From Streptomyces spiramyceticus (GTDB lineage Bacteria > Actinomycetota > Actinomycetes > Streptomycetales > Streptomycetaceae), in assembly GCF_028807635.1 (NCBI RefSeq), contig NZ_JARBAX010000001.1, positions 4,637,501-4,701,500 of the forward strand: a DNA stretch of 64,000 nucleotides, given 5' to 3'. The translations under genes were made by a program, and so were the position numbers. Shown one piece after another: positions 45,653-54,137 of this stretch. The notes beneath the pieces were generated by a model. The model did not search any database. It was not told where the DNA came from and worked only from the letters and a program-made list of their open reading frames with translations. How positions within the stretch are numbered: position 1 is the first letter of the stretch; every line of letters begins with the position of its first letter.

Positions 45653-45684
45653 CCCCTGACCGCCCCAAGCGGTCGGGGGCTTTG
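45653..45684 (+). terminator. Terminator after the thiamine-binding-like gene
   Basis: CCCCTGACCGC and GCGGTCGGGG pair around a 5-base loop with a one-base bulge and are followed by GGCTTTGT. It lies 18 bp beyond the stop and isolates cslA. Confidence 0.65.
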
Positions 45685-45796
45685 TCGTGCCTGCGTAACA
45701 GGCAAAACCGCCCGCTCGGACGCCCTTGGTTCGACATGCCGACAAATGTCCCCTTCTGTAGGGGGTATCGGGACATGCTCGACAGCTGGAGGCACT

Positions 45797-47602
45797 ATGC
45801 GGCCGGAGGGCTACGACTACGAGACCCACAGCATGCTCGCCGGGCCGATATCGGAGCCCGGGCCCGGTCCCTACCGCGTGCGGTTTCGGAGTCTCATGTC
45901 CCAGGAGCCGCGCCGAATACGCGCCGTACTGCTGATGACCCTGGCACCGCTCCTCTCGGCCGTCCTCCTGGTTTACCTGGTCTGGCCCACCCAATGGACC
46001 GAGCGCGAGGGCGGCGACCGCTGGCTGGTGCATCTCGACTTCGTGATGCTGGTCGCGATCGGGCTGATCATGTCTTTCATGCTGGTCAACGTGGTGTCCA
46101 TCGCACACGCCACGCTGGTCGCCAGGGACCCCATACCCGTGACGCCCGAACGCGGCACCCGGGTCGCGTTCCTCACCACGTACGTACCCGGCAAAGAACC
46201 GATCACGATGCTGCGGGCCACGCTCGAAGGCGCGGTCCGGCTCCGGCACGACGGGCCGCTCGACATATGGCTCCTCGACGAGGGCGACGACGTACAGGCC
46301 AAGACGCTCTGCGTGGACCTGGGCGTACGGCACTTCACCCGCCGTGGCGTACCGGAGTGGAACAGGAAGAGGGGCCCGCACCGGGCGAGGAGCAAGCACG
46401 GCAACTACAACGCCTGGCTCGCCATGCACGGCAACGCGTACGACTTCTTCGCCTCCGTAGACACCGACCACGTCCCGCTCCCCAACTTCCTTGAGCGGAT
46501 GCTCGGTTACTTCCGCGACCCGGACGTGGCCTTCGTCGTCGGGCCGCAGGTGTACGGGAACTACAGCGCGTGCGTCACCAAGGCGGCCGAGTCGCAGCAG
46601 TTCCTCTTCCACGCGCTGATCCAGCGGGCCGGCAACCGCTACGGCGCCCCCATGTTCGTCGGCACCAACAACGTCGTACGCGTCGCCGCCCTCCTGCAGG
46701 TCAGCGGCCTCTACGACTCGATCACCGAGGACATGGCCACCGGCTTCGAGCTGCACCGCAGGAAGAACCCGGTCACCGGGCACTTCTGGCGTTCCGTGTA
46801 CACCCCGGACGTGCTGGCCGTCGGTGAGGGGCCCGCCTCGTGGACCGACTTCTTCACACAGCAGATGCGCTGGTCCCGCGGGACGTACGAGACCCTTTTC
46901 AGGCAGTACTGGAAGGCACCGTTCCGGGTGCCGCCGGGTCGCTTGCTGACGTACACGCTGATGCTCGTGTACTACCCGATGACCGCCGTCAACTGGCTGC
47001 TCGGCATCCTCAGCTGCGTCCTGTTCCTGTGGTTCGGGGCCTCCGGCACCCAGGTCTCCTCCTCGGTGTGGCTGATGCTCTACAGCGACGCCGCGGCCCT
47101 CCAGGTAGGGCTTTACCTGTGGAATCGGCAGCACAATGTCTCGCCGCACGAGCCCGCGGGCTCGGGGGGACTCGCGGGCATGGCGATGTCCGCGCTCTGC
47201 GCGCCGGTCTACGCCAAGTCGCTCGGCTCGGCGCTGCTGCGCACCCGGGGCAGGTTCGTGGTCACGCCCAAGGGCGGCGAGGCCAGCCCCGACCGGCTGA
47301 TGACCTTCCGCATCCACCTCTTCTGGGCCGCGGTGCTGAGCGTCTCGCTGGTCGCTTCCTTCCGCTACGGCCACACCCATGCGGCGATGCGCACCTGGTC
47401 CGTACTCGCGTTGATCATCGCGCTCGCGCCGGTCGGCGTCTGGTGCTGGACCTTGTTGCGTGCGCGCCGCGACAGGGTCGCGGTCGTCGTCGGCACGAGC
47501 GGCACGAGCGGTACGAGCGGCATAAGCGGCACGAGCGGCACGAGAAGAACACACGGCGAGGAGCCGGAGCCCGCGTTCGCCACGACGACCGAAGGGAGCT
47601 GA
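45797..47602 (+). CDS. cslA: Cellulose synthase-like glycosyltransferase CslA
   Basis: The 601-residue GT2 membrane synthase has two N-terminal transmembrane helices (about 43-64 and 83-104). The cytoplasmic GT domain shows the processive signatures LLDEGDD, DTDHVPLPNFLERML, SITEDMATGFEL and QQMRWSRGTYE (the Q(Q/R)xRW motif). Several C-terminal helices follow. Streptomyces CslA makes a beta-glucan at hyphal tips that supports apical growth, adhesion and morphogenesis and interacts with DivIVA. GlxA is encoded 6 bp downstream. ATG 45797 follows TGGAGG. The C-terminus contains a GTSGTSG repeat from a 9-bp microsatellite. Confidence 0.93.
   Translation: MRPEGYDYETHSMLAGPISEPGPGPYRVRFRSLMSQEPRRIRAVLLMTLAPLLSAVLLVYLVWPTQWTEREGGDRWLVHLDFVMLVAIGLIMSFMLVNVVSIAHATLVARDPIPVTPERGTRVAFLTTYVPGKEPITMLRATLEGAVRLRHDGPLDIWLLDEGDDVQAKTLCVDLGVRHFTRRGVPEWNRKRGPHRARSKHGNYNAWLAMHGNAYDFFASVDTDHVPLPNFLERMLGYFRDPDVAFVVGPQVYGNYSACVTKAAESQQFLFHALIQRAGNRYGAPMFVGTNNVVRVAALLQVSGLYDSITEDMATGFELHRRKNPVTGHFWRSVYTPDVLAVGEGPASWTDFFTQQMRWSRGTYETLFRQYWKAPFRVPPGRLLTYTLMLVYYPMTAVNWLLGILSCVLFLWFGASGTQVSSSVWLMLYSDAAALQVGLYLWNRQHNVSPHEPAGSGGLAGMAMSALCAPVYAKSLGSALLRTRGRFVVTPKGGEASPDRLMTFRIHLFWAAVLSVSLVASFRYGHTHAAMRTWSVLALIIALAPVGVWCWTLLRARRDRVAVVVGTSGTSGTSGISGTSGTRRTHGEEPEPAFATTTEGS
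47492..47545 (+). repeat. Nine-base coding microrepeat in cslA, 6 units
   Basis: Six units related to GGCACGAGC encode a Gly-Thr-Ser repeat in the cytoplasmic tail of CslA. Length may vary by slippage in three-residue steps without frameshift. Confidence 0.8.
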
Positions 47603-47607
47603 CGCAT

Positions 47608-49555
47608 GGACTACCAGCCGACGAAGAAGTTCAAGAAGACACTCCTCGGCAGCGGCGCGGTGGTCGTGCTCGCCGGTCTCAACGCTCCGGCCGTGCTCTC
47701 GTTCGCCGAGGAGAAGTACCACGCGTACAAGATCGCCCAGCCCGCCTACAAGGCGCAGTACGGCTCCTGGAACACCGTCGACATTCCGGAGGAATACCGT
47801 ACGAACGCGATCCACGCAGCCCTGCTCCACACGGGCAAGGTGCTGATCATCGCGGGCTCCGGCAACGACCAGAAGAGGTTCGACGAGGGTTCCTTCGACA
47901 CCGTCCTGTGGAACCCGGCGGACGACTCCTTCAAGCTGGTGCCTACGCCCGAAGACTTCTTCTGCGCCGGACACTCCCAACTCCCCGACGGGCGCCTCCT
48001 GGTGGCGGGCGGCACCGCCCGCTACGAGGTGCTCGGCGACAAGGTCATGCGGGCCGGTGGCGGGATGCGGGTGAAGAACGAGAGCCCGGACAAGCCCGTC
48101 ACGCTCAAGAAGGGCACCCGCTTCCGCTCGCCTTTCGGGGGAACGTACGTCTCGAAGTTCGACGTGACCGTGCCGAAGGCGAAGCGCGAGATCACGTACG
48201 CAAAGAGCGGGCGAAGGATGCCCGGGAGGACGAACGTCGTCGCGGCCGAGGCCCGGGTCTTCGTCGAGGCCGTCAAGGAGGGGCCGCAAGGGGTCACCAA
48301 GGAGGCAGTGCAGTACGAGATCGAGGGGCTGGAGGGCGACGCCGCCGCCAATACGTACGGGATCGCCCAGGAGATCACCATGGAGAAGCAGGACTTCCAA
48401 GGGATCAGGGCGGCGTACGAATTCGACCCCAGGGCCGAGAAGTACATACCTGTCGACCCGATGAAGGAGGCCCGCTGGTATCCGACTCTGGTCACCCTCC
48501 AGGACGGCAAGGTGCTGGCCGTCTCCGGGCTCGACGACGTCGGCGCGATCCTCGCGGGCGACAACGAGTACTACAACCCCAGGACGAAGAAGTGGTCCGA
48601 GGCGCCCTTCCGGTACTTCCCGACCTACCCCGCACTCTTCCTCACCAAGGGCGGCAAGCTCTTCTACTCCGGGTCCAACGCCGGGTACGGGCCCGCCGAC
48701 AAGGGGCGCCGGCCCGGGATCTGGGACCTGTCGACCAACACCTTCAAGACGGTCGGCGGCCTCACCGACCTCGACCAGACCGAGACGTCGGCCTCGCTCG
48801 TCCTGCCGCCCGCGCAGGACCAGAGGGTGATGATCCTCGGCGGCGGCGGAGTCGGCGAGTCCGACAAGGCGACCGGCCGTACGGCGATCATTGACCTGAA
48901 GGAGGACAGTCCGGCCTTCAGGGATGGTCCTCAACTCCCGCAGGGCGTCAGGTACTTGAACAGCGTGATCATGCCGGACGATTCGGTTTTCACCAGCGGC
49001 GGGTCGAGGGACTACCGGGGGCGGGGCGCCAGCAACATCCTCAAGGCGCAGTTCTACGACCCGAAGAGGAACGAGTTCAGGGCCGCGGCCGCGCCGAAGG
49101 TCGGGCGCAACTACCACTCCGAGGCGCTGCTGCTGCCCGACGGCCGCGTCGTCACCTTCGGCTCGGACTCCCTGTTCGGCGACAAGGACAACACCAAGCT
49201 CGGCAAGTTCGAGCAGCGGATGGAGATTTACACGCCGCCGTATCTCTACCGGGACAAGTCGCTGCGGCCGGCGCTCGGACAGGGGCCGCGCGAGCTGGGC
49301 CCGCAGAACCGGGCGACATACAAGACCGCCCACCCCGAGCGGATCGCGCGGGCCCGGCTGATGCGGCCCAGCGCGGTCACCCACACCACGGACGTCGAGC
49401 AGCGCTCGATCGAACTCGGCCTGACGAAGGGCAAGGGCGAGGTGACGGTGGAGGTGCCGGGCGACAAGTCGCTGGTGCCGCCCGGCTGGTACATGCTCTT
49501 CGTCACGGACGCGGAGGGCACGCCGTCGGAGGCGAAGTGGCTGCACGTGGAGTGA
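47608..49555 (+). CDS. glxA: Radical copper oxidase GlxA (galactose oxidase-like)
   Basis: The coding sequence starts at the ATG at about 47606-47608 and encodes 649 residues. The N-terminal KKTLLGSGAVVVLAGLNAPAVLSFA acts as a membrane anchor or signal. Kelch-like repeats follow and a C-terminal immunoglobulin-like domain ends the protein. Cys120 in EDFFCAGHS should form the Tyr-Cys cofactor, and YH in GRNYHSEALLLPDG supplies copper ligands. S. lividans GlxA is a mono-copper oxidase at hyphal tips needed for deposition of the CslA glycan. It is only 3-6 bp from cslA, so the two are co-expressed. Confidence 0.93.
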
Positions 49556-49581
49556 GCATGCCCCTCGGGGCTGGGGCGTGT

Positions 49582-49607
49582 CCGGCGGCCCAGGCCTGAT
49601 CCGCCGG
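49582..49607. terminator. Hairpin between glxA and the convergent GH6 gene
   Basis: CCGGCGG/CCGCCGG (49582-49588 and 49601-49607) form a stem inside an outer GCATGCCC/GGGCATGC pair. It lies between two convergent stops only 59 bp apart. Confidence 0.5.
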
Positions 49608-49614
49608 GCATGCC

Positions 49615-50658
49615 CTAAGCGTCCTTGGCTCTGTGGGCCAGCCCCAGGGCGTAGTCCGGCCACCAGGCGCCGGCCGCCGGGCCGCCGCGGCAGGGCCCGT
49701 CGGACTCGCCGGGCCGCTTCACCCACAGGTACGCGTCGACGAGCGGGTCGCCCGTGCGGTCGGTCGGCGCCAGCCCGAGGGAGCGGCCCGGCGGATTGCA
49801 CCAGGCCTGCGCGCGGTCTCCGGGCAGCGGGCCGTCGCCGTTGCGGCTGGTGTCGATGACGAAGTGCTTGTTCTTGGTGCCCTTGGAGATCTTGGCGCCG
49901 TAGGCCCGGGTGATCGCGTCGGGCTGGAAGTTGGAGACGTTGAGGGCGAAGCCGTCGGCGCGCTCCAGGCCCGCCTTGTAGAGGGGCACCACGAGGTCCA
50001 TCGGGTTGCGGATCCAGGCCGGATTGCCCGCGTCCAGATAGACCTTGGTGTTCGGGTTCCGCTTGAGCCGGTCGACGGCCTCCGAGAGCAGCCGGTAGCG
50101 CTCGGCGTGGTGATCGGCGCGGGTGCAGCCGTCGATGATGTGCGCGACGGCGTCCGGCTCCAGGATGACGACGGCCTTGTTGTCGGCGATGTTGTCGGCG
50201 AAGGCGCCGATCCAGCTGCGGTACGCGCGGGCGTCCCGGGCGCCGCCGGCCGAGTGCTGGCCGCAGTCGCGGTACGGGATGTTGTACGCGGTCAGCACCA
50301 TCGTCCGCCCGGCGGCCCTGGCCCCCGCCCTGGCCCGGCGGATCTCGGGGCCGGGGTCGTCACCCGGTCCCCACAGGGCCATCGGCCGGTCCGCGATCTT
50401 GCGCAGCACCTGGGCGTCGCTGCTGCGGCCCTCCGCCTCCCAGGCGGCGACCTGCCGGGCGGCCTCGCTGTCCGGGTCGACCCAGAAGGGGGACGAGTTG
50501 TCGATGGGGGCGTGGGCCTGGGCGGCGGACTCGCGCTTCTGCCCGTGCTCGGGCCCGGAACTGCCGGAGGAGGAGCAGCCTGCGGCGAGGAGTGTGATGA
50601 GCGCGAAGAGGGCGACGCCTGCGGCGGTGAGCGAGCGGGTCGGTCTGCGGCCGGGCAT
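49615..50658 (-). CDS. cslZ: GH6 glycosidase lipoprotein (CslZ-like endoglucanase)
   Basis: A 347-residue lipoprotein: signal region ends at the lipobox LAAGC (Cys about residue 27), followed by a Ser-rich linker and a glycoside hydrolase family 6 domain. GH6 signatures are MVLTAYNIPYRDCGQHSAGG, the catalytic-acid region VVILEPDAVAHI, VYLDAGNPAWI and HFVIDTSRNGDGP. It ends with PGESDGPCRGGPAAGAWWPDYALGLA. The placement next to cslA-glxA indicates a role in trimming or releasing the CslA glycan outside the membrane. ATG 50658 follows AAGGGGG. It is transcribed toward glxA rather than with it. Confidence 0.9.
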   Translation of the reverse strand: MPGRRPTRSLTAAGVALFALITLLAAGCSSSGSSGPEHGQKRESAAQAHAPIDNSSPFWVDPDSEAARQVAAWEAEGRSSDAQVLRKIADRPMALWGPGDDPGPEIRRARAGARAAGRTMVLTAYNIPYRDCGQHSAGGARDARAYRSWIGAFADNIADNKAVVILEPDAVAHIIDGCTRADHHAERYRLLSEAVDRLKRNPNTKVYLDAGNPAWIRNPMDLVVPLYKAGLERADGFALNVSNFQPDAITRAYGAKISKGTKNKHFVIDTSRNGDGPLPGDRAQAWCNPPGRSLGLAPTDRTGDPLVDAYLWVKRPGESDGPCRGGPAAGAWWPDYALGLAHRAKDA

Positions 50659-50855
50659 CCAGCCCCCTTGGGTGGTTCGACGACTGGCGGTAGGTGCTGC
50701 GGACCGGGCAATCATTACATAAGGGGCGTATAGGGCATGGGTGCGACACCGGAGGTGCAGTGCGGGTGCCTGTGGCGCAGTTCCCCGCACCCACTCAAAG
50801 ACCGAAGCGCGAGACGGGGCTGTTCACCATATGACCGGCGGGTAGGGTCGATGGC

Positions 50856-51365
50856 GTGCCGAAGCCGCTCAGCCTCCCCTTCGATCCCATCGCCAGAGCC
50901 GACGAACTCTGGCAGCAGCGCTGGGGCCCCGTGCCCTCGATGGCCGCGATCACCTCGATCATGCGCGCGCACCAGATCCTGCTCGCCGAGGTCGACGCCG
51001 TCGTCAAGCCGTACGGCCTGACCTTCGCCCGGTACGAGGCGCTGGTGCTGCTCACCTTCTCCAAGGCGGGCGAGCTGCCGATGTCCAAGATCGGCGAGCG
51101 GCTGATGGTCCACCCGACGTCCGTCACGAATACGGTCGACCGTCTGGTGAAGTCCGGCCTCGTCGACAAGCGGCCGAACCCGAACGACGGGCGCGGCACG
51201 CTCGCCTCCATCACCGAGAAGGGCCGCGAGGTCGTCGAGGCGGCGACGCGGGACCTGATGGCGATGGACTTCGGCCTCGGGGCGTACGACGCGGAGGAGT
51301 GCGCGGAGATCTTCGCCATGCTGCGTCCGCTGCGGGTGGCCGCGAAGGATTTCGAGGAGCAGTAG
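50856..51365 (+). CDS. MarR-family transcriptional regulator
   Basis: The 169-residue winged-helix protein contains LTFARYEALVLLTFSKAGELPMSKIGERLMVHPTSVTNTVDRLVKSGLVDKRPNPNDGRGTLASITEKGREVVE, a full MarR DNA-binding core. GTG 50856 is preceded by GGGTAGGG. It is followed by a DUF3817 gene 72 bp downstream; that pairing and divergence from the GH6 gene suggest local control. The ligand is unknown. Confidence 0.9.
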   Translation: MPKPLSLPFDPIARADELWQQRWGPVPSMAAITSIMRAHQILLAEVDAVVKPYGLTFARYEALVLLTFSKAGELPMSKIGERLMVHPTSVTNTVDRLVKSGLVDKRPNPNDGRGTLASITEKGREVVEAATRDLMAMDFGLGAYDAEECAEIFAMLRPLRVAAKDFEEQ

Positions 51366-51437
51366 GGCGGTAGGCGGGTGGTGACGGGCTCCGCCCCGCC
51401 CGAAGATCGCCGATTGCGCCCGGTTACGCTCAATGCC

Positions 51438-51764
51438 ATGAAGTCGAATGTGCTGTCCCGGTACCGGGTGATGGCCTACATCACCGCCGTATGGCTGCTG
51501 GTGTTCACCGCCGCGATCATCGCGAAGTATGCGTTCAAGGTCGGCGACACCATGCTGATCTCGCAGATCCACGGCGTGCTGTTCATCATCTACGTCGTCT
51601 TCGCCTTCGACCTCGGCACCAAGGCGAAGTGGCCGTTCGGCAAGCTGCTGTGGGTGCTCGCGGCCGGCTGCATCCCCTTCGCCTCGTTCTTCGTCGAGCC
51701 GAAGGTCACCCGCGAGGCCCGTTCGCTGATCACGGACGTGGCCCCGGCGACCGCCAAGGCGTAG
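51438..51764 (+). CDS. DUF3817 small integral membrane protein (second copy)
   Basis: A 108-residue paralogue of the protein at 45.0 kb: YRVMAYITAVWLLVFTAAIIAKY, then MLISQIHGVLFIIYVVFAFDLGTKAKWPFGKLLW with the HG pair, and CIPFASFFVEPKVTREAR. Three hydrophobic segments. It lies just downstream of a MarR gene on the same strand and just upstream of icmA. The function is unknown. Confidence 0.83.
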   Translation: MKSNVLSRYRVMAYITAVWLLVFTAAIIAKYAFKVGDTMLISQIHGVLFIIYVVFAFDLGTKAKWPFGKLLWVLAAGCIPFASFFVEPKVTREARSLITDVAPATAKA

Positions 51765-51821
51765 GACTTCACCGCTTCACCGCTGACCATCGCCGCGAGC
51801 AAGGCTCGTGGCGGTCAGCCA

Positions 51822-51857
51822 TCGACATTTACTAGGACGTCCTAGTAAATTCGAGGT
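51822..51857 (+). promoter_or_regulatory. Probable leaderless icmA promoter with palindromic operator
   Basis: TCGACA (51822-51827) and TAAATT (51846-51851) form a good -35/-10 pair with an 18-bp spacer. The -10 box ends 6 bases before the icmA ATG, the arrangement of leaderless actinobacterial messages. A perfect 24-bp palindrome (ATTTACTAGGAC, 51827-51838, and its complement, 51839-51850) fills the spacer and overlaps the -10, as a repressor operator would. Confidence 0.7.
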
Positions 51858-53558
51858 ATGGACGCTGACGCGATTGAGGAAGGCCGCCGACGCTGGCAGG
51901 CCCGCTACGACAAGGCCCGCAAGCGCGACGCGGACTTCACCACCCTCTCCGGAGACCCGGTCGACCCGGCGTACGGGCCCCGCCCCGGCGACACGTACGA
52001 CGGCTTCGAGCGGATCGGCTGGCCCGGGGAGTACCCCTTCACGCGCGGCCTGTACCCGACCGGCTACCGGGGCCGGACCTGGACCATCCGCCAGTTCGCG
52101 GGCTTCGGCAATGCCGAGCAGACCAACGAGCGCTACAAGATGATCCTGGCCAACGGCGGCGGCGGGCTCTCCGTGGCCTTCGACATGCCGACGCTCATGG
52201 GCCGCGACTCCGACGAGCCGAAATCGCTCGGCGAGGTCGGCCACTGCGGTGTCGCCATCGACTCGGCGGCCGACATGGAGGTCCTCTTCAAGGACATCCC
52301 GCTCCGAGACGTCACGACCTCGATGACGATCAGCGGCCCGGCCGTCCCCGTCTTCTGCATGTACCTGGTCGCGGCGGAGCGCCAGGGCGTGGACCCGGGC
52401 GTACTCAACGGCACGCTGCAGACCGACATCTTCAAGGAGTACATCGCCCAGAAGGAGTGGCTCTTCCAGCCCGAGCCGCACCTGCGCCTTATCGGCGACC
52501 TCATGGAGCACTGCGCGAGCTCCATCCCCGCGTACAAGCCCCTGTCGGTCTCCGGCTATCACATCCGCGAGGCGGGCGCGACGGCAGCGCAGGAGCTCGC
52601 GTACACGCTCGCCGACGGATTCGGTTACGTCGAACTGGGCCTGTCCCGTGGCCTGGACGTGGACACCTTCGCGCCCGGTCTGTCCTTCTTCTTCGACGCG
52701 CACGTCGACTTCTTCGAGGAGATCGCGAAGTTCCGCGCGGCGAGGAGGATCTGGGCGCGCTGGATGAAGGACGTGTACGGCGCCCAGACGGACAAGGCGC
52801 AGTGGCTGCGCTTCCACACCCAGACGGCGGGCGTGTCCCTGACTGCGCAGCAGCCGTACAACAACGTCGTCCGTACGGCGGTCGAGGCGCTGGCGGCGGT
52901 CCTCGGCGGCACGAACTCCCTCCACACCAACGCGCTGGACGAGACGCTGGCCCTGCCCTCGGAACAGGCGGCGGAGATCGCGCTGCGCACGCAGCAGGTC
53001 TTGATGGAGGAGACGGGCGTAGCAAATGTGGCGGACCCGCTGGGCGGCTCCTGGTACATCGAGCAGCTGACCGACCGTATCGAGGCCGACGCGGAGAAGA
53101 TCTTCGACCAGATCAAGGAGCGCGGAACGCGGGCGCACCCCGACGGGCAGCACCCGATCGGCCCGATGACGTCCGGCATCCTGCGCGGTATCGAGGACGG
53201 CTGGTTCACGGGCGAGATCGCCGAATCGGCCTTCCAGTACCAGCGGTCGGTGGAGAAGGGCGACAAGCGGGTGGTGGGCGTGAACTGCCACCACGGCTCG
53301 GTGACGGGTGACCTGGAGATCCTCCGCGTCAGCCACGAGGTCGAGCGCGACCAGGTACGAGTGCTGGGCGAGCGCAAGGCGGCCCGGGAGGAGGCCAAGG
53401 TCGAGTCGACCCTGGCCGCACTGCTGGCGGCGGCCCGCGACGGCTCGAACATGATAGAGCCGATGCTGGACGCGGTACGGGCGGAAGCCTCGCTGGGCGA
53501 GATCTGCGGCGTACTGCGGGACGAGTGGGGCGTGTACACGGAGCCGCCGGGCTTCTAA
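51858..53558 (+). CDS. icmA: Isobutyryl-CoA mutase large subunit
   Basis: The 566-residue protein is the substrate-binding barrel of a coenzyme-B12 acyl-CoA mutase without the C-terminal B12 domain, which is a separate small subunit in Streptomyces. Two residues separate isobutyryl-CoA mutase from methylmalonyl-CoA mutase: Phe80 (TIRQFAGF, Tyr in MCM) and Gln198 (YIAQKEW, Arg in MCM). Both are of the ICM type here, at the numbering known for S. cinnamonensis IcmA. ICM interconverts isobutyryl-CoA and n-butyryl-CoA, joining valine breakdown to butyrate and polyketide precursor pools. The ATG has only GAGG nearby and may be translated leaderless. The small subunit (icmB) is not in the window. 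Confidence 0.96.
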   Translation: MDADAIEEGRRRWQARYDKARKRDADFTTLSGDPVDPAYGPRPGDTYDGFERIGWPGEYPFTRGLYPTGYRGRTWTIRQFAGFGNAEQTNERYKMILANGGGGLSVAFDMPTLMGRDSDEPKSLGEVGHCGVAIDSAADMEVLFKDIPLRDVTTSMTISGPAVPVFCMYLVAAERQGVDPGVLNGTLQTDIFKEYIAQKEWLFQPEPHLRLIGDLMEHCASSIPAYKPLSVSGYHIREAGATAAQELAYTLADGFGYVELGLSRGLDVDTFAPGLSFFFDAHVDFFEEIAKFRAARRIWARWMKDVYGAQTDKAQWLRFHTQTAGVSLTAQQPYNNVVRTAVEALAAVLGGTNSLHTNALDETLALPSEQAAEIALRTQQVLMEETGVANVADPLGGSWYIEQLTDRIEADAEKIFDQIKERGTRAHPDGQHPIGPMTSGILRGIEDGWFTGEIAESAFQYQRSVEKGDKRVVGVNCHHGSVTGDLEILRVSHEVERDQVRVLGERKAAREEAKVESTLAALLAAARDGSNMIEPMLDAVRAEASLGEICGVLRDEWGVYTEPPGF

Positions 53559-53569
53559 TACGCGGGCTT

Positions 53570-54034
53570 CTAGTACGTGAGCTCGGCCCACACCGTTTTG
53601 CCCGGCGCGGGCGCGCGGCCGGTGACGGACCAGCGGGTCGCGAGCTGTGCGACGAGATACAGGCCACGGCCGCCCTCGGCGTCGGAATCCGGCGCGGGGG
53701 CGGCCGTTGTCGTGGGCTGCCGTTCGGTGCGGGTGTCGCTGACCTCGACGCGGATGGTGTGAGTGGCGGTTTGCGTGAGGCGTACGTGGAAGTCGCGGCC
53801 GGGGACGTGGCCGTGGCGCACGGCGTTGGCGGTCAGCTCGGCGGCGATGAGCGTGACGGTGGTGTTGGTGTCGGAGGTGTAGGGGTGGCCCCACGCGTCC
53901 AGGCGGTGGGAGACGAGCCGGCGGGCGAGGCGGGCGCCGCGTGTGGTCGAGGTGAAGTGCATGGCGAACTCGTGGGCTGCGGTGCTGGTTTGGGGGAGTA
54001 CCTCGGACGAGGGAGCTTCTGCGTTCATGAGCAT
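53570..54034 (-). CDS. ATP-binding protein of the anti-sigma kinase (HATPase_c, SpoIIAB/RsbW-like) type
   Basis: A 154-residue GHKL ATPase domain. The N box is AAELTANAVRHG, preceded by RGARLARRLVSHRLDAWG, with VEVSDTRTERQP and GGRGLYLVAQLATRWSV as the G1/G2 regions. Streptomycetes encode many such solo ATPase proteins beside XRE and DUF397 genes, in WhiJ/AbaA-like developmental loci. ATG 54034 follows GGGA. It is divergent from the XRE gene over 103 bp and its stop lies 12 bp from the icmA stop. Confidence 0.88.
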   Translation of the reverse strand: MLMNAEAPSSEVLPQTSTAAHEFAMHFTSTTRGARLARRLVSHRLDAWGHPYTSDTNTTVTLIAAELTANAVRHGHVPGRDFHVRLTQTATHTIRVEVSDTRTERQPTTTAAPAPDSDAEGGRGLYLVAQLATRWSVTGRAPAPGKTVWAELTY

Positions 54035-54137
54035 TACGGTCCCGGGCGCGGCGTAGCTTGGCGAGAAGGGACGCGCCTACCGGGGAGTCTGTAACGGGGG
54101 GTGCCGTACGTGTACGCGTGGTGGAGGTGCGGGGACC

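Noticed and set aside
45302..49801. Minus-strand open frame of about 1500 codons opposite cslA and glxA
   Set aside because: It spans two well-supported genes and yields low-complexity Arg/Val/Asp-rich translation typical of high-GC antisense frames.
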